From Phoronis australis (lineage: Eukaryota > Phoronida > Phoronidae): a stretch of 64,000 nucleotides of DNA. A model generated the notes under the pieces. It saw nothing but the letters and a program-made list of their open reading frames with translations. It made no database searches and had not been told where the DNA came from. Positions 25,703-36,600 of the stretch are shown one piece after another; positions within the stretch are counted from its first letter, which is position 1, and every line of letters begins with the position of its first letter. Location: contig NMRA01000529.1 of the NCBI GenBank assembly GCA_002633005.1, forward strand, positions 62,001 to 126,000. The letters are read 5' to 3'. The translations under genes and the position numbers were made by a program.

Positions 25703-26462
25703 AGTCAGTCTGTCAGTCAGACAGATGAATGACTTCAAGTGCATCGTTTTTCACCCTCCAAGCAAAAAATCCTGAGCGATGGTGGTTTTGTTAATTTTGT
25801 CAGGCTTATTTTGCCAGATGAAATTCCAAAGTTGTTAGTCATGCACTTTGACGGTGTTGCCCTACGGTGAAGGCAAAGTTGTTAAAGGGTGGACCAATTT
25901 TTGCAGAGCGTGTAATTTAATTAAGGTTATTTTGCAAAGAGGTGTTAGAGACCTTGTCAACCTGACTTCATGAATATCATCATCAGAACTATTAGCTAAC
26001 ATTTCTCTTAAATTAATAGGAAACTTGATACCCAGGGCGGTAAAAGAATCTCTTCGCCATAAAAATTGCATTCTGGACACAAGCGTGATTCACCAAATTT
26101 CATTGAACCAAATTAATACCTGTACAATGAGTTTGTCCCAAGTTGTTTTTTTTTCTGAAATTGGTCCAATAAAGTCAATAGTGTTTTAATGATTCGTTGG
26201 AACCATGTCGACAGATATCCGTGTCATCGTGGTGAGCCTATAATCACACGTTATTACTTTGGCGAAACGCAGTGGCCATATTCTCAGCATAGTTAATAAA
26301 CAAGTAGAGAGGCATACAGTCTCCTAGCCAGTAGTGGGTTCACAGACTAAGGGTCTCCTTGACGACAACCGTGGCCAATTTTAACTTACTGCTACGTGAA
26401 CCCTTATTCAGAAGGCGAACTACATTTATAATTTGTCGAAAATGAAATACGCGAAGTGTTGT

Positions 26463-26785
26463 AAACACATTTTCATGAGACTTAATCAAATGCCTTTTAG
26501 AAGTCTACCAATTGCTAAACACATTTTCATGAGTCATAATCAAATGCCTTTTAGATGTCTACCATTGCTAAACACATTTTCATGAGACATAAGCAAATGC
26601 CTTTTAGAAGTCTACCATTGCTAAACACATTTTCATGAGACATAATCAAATGCCTTTTGGAAGTCTACTATTGCGAAACATATTTTCATGAGACATAATG
26701 AAATGACTTTTCGAAGTCTACCATTGCTAAACACATTGTCATGAGACATAATCAAATGCCTTTTCGAAGTCTACCATTGCTAAAA
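26463..26785. repeat. 53-bp tandem repeat, six copies
   Basis: Units begin at 26463, 26517, 26570, 26623, 26676 and 26729 (aaacacattttcatgagaca, then taatcaaatgccttt, gaagtctaccattgct). Block 2 has only one weak unit near 59200-59255, so the array expanded in copy 1 alone. Confidence 0.9.
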
Positions 26786-27056
26786 GATCGTATGTACTAC
26801 GTTCATCACTGAACGTGTTATGGTGTTTTGTTCTATACATCTTCCCTTTATAAATCTGGTCTGGCCGTTATTTATCAGTTTACTCATGAAGATTGCTTGC
26901 CTGGTCTACAAACCGTGAGACGTAAACAAATGCCTTTTCAAAGTCTACCATGGCTAAAAGACTGTGAGTACTACAATAATCACTGAACGTGATATGGTGC
27001 TTTGTTCAATACATCTTCCCTTTATAAATCTGGTCTGGCCGTTATTTATCAGTTCA
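26779..27056. repeat. Direct duplication, about 105 bp, 173-bp spacing
   Basis: 26779-26885 and 26953-27056 share 'catcttccctttataaatct' and 'ggtctggccgttatttatca'. Confidence 0.8.
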
Positions 27057-27764
27057 CTAATACGTTGAGAGAGACAGCCCGAAACAACCTCATAGTTTGT
27101 AGCCTATTTAATAAAGATACACATGTAGATCCCCAATTGCCGAGATACTCTCAGGGATGATTTCCGATAGAAATGGTAAAAATTATATCTTGGAATTGAC
27201 TATCATGTAAGCAAACTGATTCAAAACTTCTAGTGAGCGCTTTCACCATAAAGTATTGCCAAAAAAATTATAATTAGGTTGAGACACGAGCAGGACCGGG
27301 TGTTTTGTTGTTTATCGTATGTTGACACGCTGTAATATCTCGTGAGCTTCCATGCACGCACCCAGGGAGCTGCCGAGGGCTCGAACGACCCCCCATTTGG
27401 CGAAGTTGTCAAAAGGTCTGCCTCAGATAAACAAAAACTCCGAGAAAACGTGACAAAAGTCCAGTAAGAAGACAGGAATTCGGCGAAAAGTCAATTCATA
27501 GCTCTGAACATAACCCGTTTAATTATTTTTCAGGAATTCGGCGAATGCACAATGGCTCTGAACGCATCCCGTTTTTTAGTAAAAGGTCCACATTCTCAAA
27601 AATTTGAGGCCCCTATATTTTAGGCTCGGTTCGCTCATGGTTTCATTTACGGAAGTTTCTTTTTCGACTATATCACGCTCACCCTTCGTAAGCTTGTTAC
27701 CCCTAATGATACAAGAACACATATCAACATGAACTAGATCATCATCTTCACATATCTAAAGTGA

Positions 27765-27858
27765 TTCATAGAAAGTCTACATGTAGTTCCTGATGGTTAG
27801 TCAGCGTGACTCATAGAAAGTCTACATGTAGTTGCTGATGGTAAGTCAGTGTGACTCA
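27765..27858. repeat. 46-bp tandem duplication
   Basis: Two copies starting at 27765 and 27811 share 'tcatagaaagtctacatgta' and 'gtcagNgtgactcat'. Confidence 0.85.
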
Positions 27859-30213
27859 TGACAATGTTTCCTTTGTCGTTAATGAACTTCGTTGGGTTTT
27901 CATTACTATCATTTCTTTCTTCTAAATCGGCACATAATTGAATGGTTTTTCAATCTCAACAATCTACAGGTAGCTGTTCCACGGAATCTTATAAATTGAC
28001 CCCTCATTAGACGCTGTCCAAGATTTTCTAGCTTCCTTATCCGTTTTATTGCAAATTTCTTCAAATAACTGATAATATCTTTGGGTTAACTCCAAGAGAA
28101 AACGTTTTTGGTCTCTAAGCAAGTTATTTGTTCGTTACGTTGAGGCGTTATTAAGATATTTCAAGAAATAAAGGAAACTGTATCAGCATGAGGAATAGCC
28201 AGTTTACCCTTGCTATTATTCGTATCTAGCTAAAACATAAGTTCACTGGCGTTCTACTTTCAGGGTGCAATAGTTAACCAGGGATAATTTCTATAGATTT
28301 TTAGACATTTGGTTAGTTGCGTAAACTTGTCCATTGGGCCCTTCATAATTTTACTGACTTAATGGGAGAGATTTGTTCAACGTGTATTCCTTATAAATTA
28401 GCAGCGATCGTAACAGTCGGATACAACGCATGCACCTGACACAACAAAATACACTGTACATATTTGAGGCGACGAAACAATAACAGTTAAATGACACAGT
28501 GCTTATTATTTCAAGGGTTTTATAATTATTAGTTTGAAAGAATTCACAAACGTTTTTAAACCAGTATGCCCACATCTTAAGACTGACAGCTGCAATTTAG
28601 TTCCAGCAATATCACAACCTTTCTTCCTCAGTCAAACCGGGGCCAATGTCCTGCTTCGTTTCACTCGGGGGTCCTCCACTAAATTTTAAAGGGGATGCAC
28701 ATGGAACATTAGAATACTATTTGAAGAATGAACTCAACAGAGAGCCAGTTGTAGATAGCTTCCATAAATAAAGTCACGTGTTTGTAATATTTTGTTTCAG
28801 TCATCACCATTTTGTAGGGCTAAGACCGTAAACTAAACCCTTTCGTATGGAATATTGACAGCTGATATTTTTATACCTTTGGTCTTAAATTGTACAAGAT
28901 GCGATATTATATGATCAAAAATGGGCAGGTCCTTTTAATTCAAAGGTTAAATATATTAATAACCTTAACAGTCCTCCAAAATGAATTGGATAACGCCGGA
29001 ATAAGCAAAAGTTTTGACGCCAGAATTGGTGGATAAGTATTTCCGTTACCAAATAGAACATCGAAGTTATTACAGACTCATGGAAATGCTTCACAGATTA
29101 AACTGAAATAAACGTGCATTCCAACACAAAACAATGTTTGATTTAGATAATTAAAATTGGTCTTAAAATTGTACTTTAATCCAAGTGGGTGTCATTTCAG
29201 GGCTTTCTTGGTAGGTGCACCAGTTTCGTCAAGTTGACTTGTGACGTGTCATTTCATGCACTGCGCATGATCTCAAAGAACAAGCCTAAAATCGCTTCTC
29301 ATCTGAGTAAGGAAGAAGTTGAGACCACTTTCATAGCCGTGAGTGGTTTGCAATAAAGTTGGTTATTTACAACGCGGATTCATAACCGTTTAATGGCCTT
29401 TCAAAAGCTGCGTACATACATGCAGGTACGCGTTGGGTAGGGCTGGGCCTGAACGGAAATGGACCTAACCATTAACGTTAAGCAATACAGAAATCAATTT
29501 GATGATTGTATGCGGTGATATTCGATTTTGATTCGTTTTTCAGCAAATTCAATTATAGGGTGAAATGAAGCTTTGAATTCACATTATGTGTGTTCAGTCA
29601 ATATTGTGCTTAGGAATACTCAATTGTCTCCCTTATCTTAACAACGAAATTAAAATAATCATTTATGATGTCATAATTAGTCATATTATCCTAACAATGT
29701 GCTAAAATAGCATTAGATAGCACTTTCATTCAAAGATAGTTACCCACAATGCAACAGGTGGGTCAGGCAGTTCTCGTTCTTCGGTCCACAGGCAAGTGCA
29801 CTTTTCGCTATCCCACATCCTATTTGTTAGGTAAGTCATCTTTGTAATGAAGATAAATATGTATTATTGGATTTCGAGTTGCAACGTTGACACCAAGAAT
29901 TTGGCAAAAGAGCAAATATCTGTGCTGAATGCGCGGTGCATTTTTCTTCCGTTATTGACTCAGGGAGCTTGACGTTTGAAAGATCAGTTCTTTATGCAAA
30001 TGCATTTTCTCAGTTCGAGAAAGAGGGAGTTCTATTCAGGACGGTCCTAAAGAACATATCAGCTGCATTCATGACCAGTGGCACTTCCCAAAAATGGATT
30101 CTCCAGTGTAACTGCTGCAGGTGCACAGTTGTTCGAATATCGCCAAGCCTCTTCCATAAAAGAAATGTATTCGTTCACGAGAGAGTAGTGCCATGAGTCG
30201 GTGATATGAAATA

Positions 30214-30336
30214 GTTAGATATAGGGGTGGTGTGTAGATAAAGGTTGGACGACTGTTAGATATAGGGGTGGTGTGTAGATAAAGGTTGGACGACTGTTAG
30301 ATATAGGGGTGGTGTGTAGATAAAGGTTGGACGACT
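30214..30336. repeat. 41-bp minisatellite upstream of channel gene A
   Basis: Three perfect copies start at 30214, 30255 and 30296 (gttagatataggggtggtgt...). A related 40-bp array sits at the matching place before gene B (61713-61882). Confidence 0.92.
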
Positions 30337-30344
30337 GTTTTTAT

Positions 30345-30686
30345 TGTATTTTCCGAGGTATGTGCTGGTAAGTGAGCGAGGTTGAACTTACGGTAGTCTC
30401 TGAAAAGAGTCTGTTTCTTAATTTAAACAAAAAGTTTCCTCCATTCAATGCGGAAGATGGAGCCACCGAAACGTCAAGCCCATGTAATGTTTTAAATCGT
30501 CTGATTGTTTTTTGATAGAATTTAAAAATCGGTCGTGAAGTTTTCTTCTAAATGTCAACTTTTGTAGATGTTTTACTTCAGACTTCTATATAATTGGTAG
30601 ATTTCATTGTATGGATCAGTCTTGAAGCAGTTGCATTTTTCAACTTTTAATCAATGTCACGAATATTTCAGATCGATTTCGTAGAT
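30345..30686 (+). promoter_or_regulatory. Conserved upstream block of channel gene A
   Basis: The 340 bases before the gene A start are one of the better preserved parts of the duplicated block (compare 61883-62184). The strongest match is around 30449-30492, with 'ccaccgaaacgtcaagccca' kept exactly in both. It may hold the promoter and 5' UTR. No TATA box or initiator was pinned down; the regulatory reading is inference from conservation. Confidence 0.35.
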
Positions 30687-33600
30687 ATGAAGACTGCCTT
30701 TCCAGAAAAATATTCATATTTAAAAGGAGAGTATTATAAAGATGTTCCTAACTCTAGCTTGCCGTACAATGCTCTCTGGCGAGGCTTTCAGGAGAACACA
30801 TCAGGACACGGACTAAATAGAATATATCTGACTCCAGGTATGTACAGCACTTAGCGGTGCCATAACCCAACTCCTGTCAAGGACAATTTGTGACCATACG
30901 GTTATAAAACAAGATTCATCTTATTCTATCACTAATTGCAGGTTATTTCTGAAGTGATGAAACTAAGACTTTGTTATTTCTTGATACAGGAAATATTTTG
31001 ATAAAAATTAGAATAAATAATGGTATATATAACAGCAAGAATGGATCAACTGAAATTTCCGGACATAATAACGTCCTTCGTCAACAGAAACAGAAATAAA
31101 GTAAAATCAAACACTATGTGACAATTGACTTTTAAGATGTGGCGTAAGGAATATGATACATTGTTGCGGAAATAATTAAATGATAAAAATTAAGAATTTT
31201 AAGAAGTACCATTGCTCAGCTGAGCAGTTTTGATTTCTTTGATTATTTCTTGATTCATTCAAAAATATATGCCTAACTACAACTGTACATCTTAATAATT
31301 TCATGTCTGGCAGCAGATGAGCGTTTTAGGAAAAGCTACCAAGTTGGCCAGTTTGCAGTAGTTTGTACCACTAAAAAGATCGTCCGTGATGTTACGTCAC
31401 ACGACGAGAAGACCAATGAGAAAGTTACTGATATTGAAAGCTTGTACGGAGAAAATCTTTTACAACTCTTTNACCAAAGAAAGTTGGTTACCTTTTCATG
31501 CCCAAAAAAGCTCTGGGATCCCGGTCTACGAGGAAAAATATGTAACGAGCTTGCCGANTCATCTTATTCTATCACTAATTAAAGGTTATTTCTCAAGTGA
31601 TGAAACTAAGAATTTGTTATTTCTTGATACAGGAAATATTTTGATAAAAATTAGAATAAATAAATAAAGGTATATAAAACAGCAAGAATGGATCAACTGA
31701 AATTTCCGGATATAATAACGTCCTTCGTCAACAGAAACAGAAATAAAGTAACATTAAACACTATGTGACAATTGACTTTTAAGATGTGGCGTTAGGAATA
31801 TGATACATTGTTGCGGAAATAATTAAATGATAAAAATCAAGAATTTTAAGAAGTACCATTGCTCAGCTGAGCAGTTTTGATTTCTTTGATTATTTCTTGA
31901 TTCATTCAAAAATATATGCCTAACTACAACTGTACATCTCAAAAATTTCATGTCTGGTAGCAGATTAGCGTTCTAGGAAAAGGTACCAAGTTGGCCAGTT
32001 TGCAGTAGTTTGTACCACTAAAAAGATCGTCCGTGATGTTACGTCACACGACGAGAAGACCAATGAGAAAGTTACTGATATTGAAAGCTTGTACGGAGAA
32101 AATCTTTTACAACTCTTTCGAGGAAAAATATGTATCGAGCTTGCCGATAAGACACTGCTTAGTAAGATTCCAGATTCGACAAAATGGTTACACAGGTTCC
32201 GATTGAACCTTTGCCAGCAAAACGAATAGTCTTAGTCTCCATCCAGTTCTTATGTTTACATCCACCCATTGGGATCTAAGGTTACCGCAACTGTTGTGTC
32301 TTAAATAGAACAGTTATGAATAAAAATGTCAGACACAAGGTTGTTGAACCGGACCTTGAAGGACGTTCTCTCATCACTGAAACATTGGAAGAAGGTATTG
32401 TTCGCAAAAATAGGTTTTAACGTGAGGAGACTTGACCCAACCTCATATCTTGGAAGGGTACACCCAGTGACGCCGATGTCACCGGCAGAAAACCAAAATG
32501 TCTTGCAGCCACCACCCCATAGTTATGAGTTATACTTTAAGCCAAAAAGACTCCTTTAAGAGTTGTTTACCGGTGTTTACGACCAGAGAAGATCGTGCTT
32601 CAATACACCTCGCCAACTGCAACACAATATCAGCCTTGGGGATAGGAGCCATTGGAGCCTAAATATTTTGATTTGGTGGCATGCCGCATTCATGGGGTTC
32701 TAGGGTAAAAAGTGCACAGATTACTAAATAAAGTGTGCGAAATGTGTAACTGACGAATTATGCTAATGTTCTCGTGATTGTACTTTGATTTTAAGACTAG
32801 TATGATACTTTATATGTACAGGTATCATCAAAAAAGTGCTATGGATTCTTGTGTGCATCGGAGGGTTCGCTGCCTGGGGCACCCACACAGCGACGTTGTT
32901 GTTCAATTATTTTCAATTCCATTTTTCCGTTACCGTGGAAATTAAGACAGCCAAGAACTTGAGCTTCCCCGCTGTTACCGTGTGCAACTTGAATCAAGTA
33001 CGATCATCAAAGATCGAGGGTGTTATCGATCTTAGCGAGATTTACGAGTTGGCAAATCAGATTGTCGAAGACGGAGAGGGAGAGTTAGGTAACAACTCAA
33101 TTTTTGGAAACTGCTGCATAATCAAGATATTTCACTGTTTGTATATGCATGAAAGGCTTCTATTAATGATTTGATTGATCCGTGTTTTCAGGAGATTGTA
33201 AGGTTGCTCTTATAGAGTCACATTGCTCCAAAACGCGAGGATTTTTAGCCCTAATCTCCGTTTGTTTTTACTGACAGAGTTGCAGTAAAGTAGTTACGTG
33301 AAGTTATTGGAGTATCCAACAGTTCGTTATCATTTTTATTTGAAAGTTTGCGCTTTGTTTGAAATCTTCAATTTATTGTAAACAGTTTTAGATGATAATG
33401 TCCCATCATTCTGTGTGGTCCGTTCTCAGTGTCCAGCCAACATGTTTGGAATGAGCATTCAGGTTATTCTCTGTTTTGCGCGCATGCAGACCGTACGACA
33501 TCGAAATCGGGAGTATGCACCTTCGATATCTGTGGTAACGACTCCAGTTAATGGGAGTCTGCTATTGACAAGAACACCATTCGCCAAATCAAGACTAACT

Positions 33601-36600
33601 ATTTTGAAATATAACAGCTTGTATGCTGCTCCTATTGTTCGCCAACACGCTCAATGTTCTCTCGAAAAACTAACTTTTACTTCAGCGGATCTTGTTGCAC
33701 GAGATGTCCACAGATTTAGGGTATTAAAACACACTTTATATAAGGCATTAGTATCAACGGGTCATTTTAATAAAGCTTGTTGGTGAAAATTCATGAAAAT
33801 ACACCAATGGCACCATCTAGAGCCAAGTGACACTCCATCATTTTAGAATTACCGTGAAGTCGCAAATGAGCTTCATTCTATAACGCTTGAATAAAAAAGG
33901 CTGTACAAAATGTATTTGACAGGGATCTCAAGGCTACTCACACATTGAAACGAGTCAAGTAGGCCAACTCGGAGGCAGATGTCTAGGTACAATTGAACTA
34001 CATGTAGCAGTGCCACTGTTTACTATTTCACACGGTTGGACATCCTACCCATAGTTTCATTTTCTAGATAGTCTTCTGCGGCGTGCACCCTCTCAAGTTC
34101 AAAACTCTCATAGTTCCGTGTTCCTAAGTGAACGCAGTTTTGCCAGTGTCAGATAAATTGTTTTGACTTCTTCATATCTTTAGAATGACCACCACCTATG
34201 GCGACGAGAGATCACCGGCAACGTGGGGGGGGGTTGGGGTTGCGGGTCCCTGTTGGTGAGGACACCGGTGAGGAACATAATTTTACACAAGGGCCGCGAT
34301 AATCTTAGCTGCACAACGCGCGCTTTTAACGCTGATTAGAAATATATCTACATGTACATCTACATGTATTATGCTGACATTGCAATGCTTAAGCGATAGT
34401 CAGTGCTGAAATGCGCTTCAAAGGGGATGGTTTGTACCATGACTATACATCTTACATTGTACGGTTACAGGTTCCCAAGACCCATTCTTAGAATATCTGA
34501 AGATAATGAGAAGTGAGATCTCCCATCTGAATGAATCTGCCAAGTTTCAAGCAGGCCATCAAGTCGACGATTTTATACTTGGTTGCTCCTATAAAGGATA
34601 CGAGTGCTACTTCGAGTAAGGCAAAACGTAAATATAATCGCAAATATCCAATCAATAGATTTGAAGCCTCAAACAGAGTCATCTTTAAAAACCAGTATTT
34701 TGGTTTATTTTCTGACCTAGGACCCTCTGATCACAGCAAGTTAACATTTCTAATAGGACCGCCTCGGTTTACTCGGCGAAGCTCGTATATCACCGTGTTT
34801 TTGCGGAAGACTGTACTTCTGTGGCCTCGTATCCGGGTCATTAAGTTCCTCATGCTCTTTGCTGTTGTCGCATTATTTATACGTTTTTCTCGGTTGCAAT
34901 ACTTTATTGGTCCTTCCAATGCAAACTACGAATTACTGCAATGGTGTTGGATGCAAGTTCAACGTGAGAAAGTTGGATAAACTTGACAAATACACGTGGA
35001 TGCGTAATGTTACGGTCTTCAAAGATCAAAATGCGGAGCGAACGAAGGAATATTTTTGATCCGAACAGAATCCCATTTTTTAAAATGGCTTTTTCAATTC
35101 CGCAATTTTTAACGGCTAAAATCAGAAATAGTTGCACGGCCATACACCTGATTTCCGACATGACCTGTGAAAAAGGGTCTAACATCCAAAACGACGCCAA
35201 TGAAAAACAACACGCTTTCTTGTACCTTCGTGACAAAGGAGAGCTCTATCGTAATGTAATCCGGACGACCCTACATGTATTACACATGGTGTCGTTATAT
35301 GTGGACTAAGACTATTAATTGATTTGTTGCCGTTAGCCAGATCTATTAGTTTGCGATTCGGACTTGACCTCAATACGTGATACTTTGGTACAATCAGTGT
35401 GTCAGTTCCACATCACTAATAAAACCTACGGACGGTTAGAAGCCACTGCTATTATTCAGTAAGCTCGAAGTATATTATTCTGGTAGAAAATCCCTTGTTT
35501 TCTCTGGGCATGTGCAAATTTGTGGCACTTCAACATAGTAGTCAATTTTGCTATTTTCTCGACTCATCCGCAACAGTTCAGACTTGTCGAAGCCATTTCT
35601 GCATTAGACTACAAAACCAGATCTGTAAGTTAGAGTTAAGACGTTTGAAACAATAAATTAAAAACTCAGTTAACTTTTAACAATCATTTTTAGATTTGTG
35701 GCAGCAACAGCACAGAAAGTCCCACTAGTGTCCAACTTGAAGTGACCTTAACCTTTGTAGGATGATTTTTGAGGTCGGTTCCCATAAAAATATTCTTCCC
35801 AAACAATTATTTACTTAACAATGTACATAAGACTGTATGAGCTATTTATATTGTCATGGACATGTTTAGAAATCTATGATATTGTTATGGTTATATTTTG
35901 GAGAAAAACTCCAAACAGGATAATAAAACATTTTTGTTTGCGTTGTGGCACAATATGTTCAGAGTGATCCACAACTGAAACACGAGCCGTTTAACACTGA
36001 TTTGTAATTACTTGGTGTTACCTCTTAAATTGTACATTACCTGCGAGGTGATTCCAGACGGGCAACGGCTGCTACTCCGACAGGTTCGTTTCAGAAGCAA
36101 GTGCATCTGGCTAATTAAAATGGGTGGCGCTGATAAGACAGTGGTCACAGCGGATTAAGTTGCGACACAGGCACCCAAGACACTAGTCTGTGACTTCATT
36201 CCAAGCGTTATGGTGTTTAATAAAAGCTCTCTCACACAACTGCATTATTCAGTCGTCCATTTTGATAAATTAATGCCCGGGCTTACTACTCGTGTGATTT
36301 TGTGTAATCTCTCTGAAGTTGCAAAAGCATCTCATTTCGGAAATCGCCACTGTATAAAACATGCAGTGTACATTCAGGCAATTAAAAGCGTGGAACCCTT
36401 ATTCAAGAAAAGCTCCCTCCCCCAAAGTTTTTCGATTTGTGTCCTCTGAGTTTTTAGCTGCTTACGTTTTTTAATTCCACTGGGTGGCTTTCTTGTGCTT
36501 TGGATTACGTACATCTCAAAATATTTGGCAATGTGACTTCTGATAAGCTTTCTGCAATGAGGGTTTTTCTTCCCACAGTCAATTCAGTTGTTAATTGTAT

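Larger units (their letters stand above)
24281..25723 (+). repeat. Direct duplication joined at an N (24281-24750 and 25025-25530)
   Basis: Sequence from 24281 to about 24740 restarts immediately after the single N at 25024 and runs to about 25525, almost identical apart from an insertion in the second copy at 25170-25221. Near-identity next to an N suggests two assembled alleles or an unresolved tandem copy. The segment 24743-25023 is private to the first copy. Confidence 0.75.
25724..30213. other. Intergenic DNA upstream of channel gene A
   Basis: No gene is recognised. Almost all of it is shared with 58190-61710 of the second block at moderate identity, with short indels throughout. The open frame at 29936-30196 falls in a roughly 190-bp insertion missing from block 2, so it is probably not coding. 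Confidence 0.6.
24100..33400 (+). repeat. Duplicated block, copy 1 (with 54785-63976)
   Basis: Most of this stretch recurs in the same order and orientation at 54785-63976. Anchors include 24177-24200/54850 ('attttaattttaaataaa'), 24347/55020 ('catgatcacgtgacct'), 25790/58260 ('gtcaggcttattttgcc'), 28720/60270 ('ttgaagaatgaactcaacag'), 30460/61975 ('ccaccgaaacgtcaagccca') and the first two exons of the sodium channel genes. Apart from the exons no coding sequence is conserved between copies. Copy 1 carries private expansions (26463-26785, 27765-27858) and a LINE tail. Confidence 0.85.

Noticed and set aside
26463-26785. CRISPR-like array
   Set aside because: Units are contiguous 53-bp tandem copies without unique spacers, in a eukaryotic genome.
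29936-30196. 86-codon open frame upstream of channel gene A
   Set aside because: It lies in an insertion absent from the second block and has no domain.
34859-35059. Open frame with NYCNGVGCKFN as the YGNC exon
   Set aside because: It lacks an acceptor, and the true YGNCYSFN exon is at 36891-37000 with matching phase.
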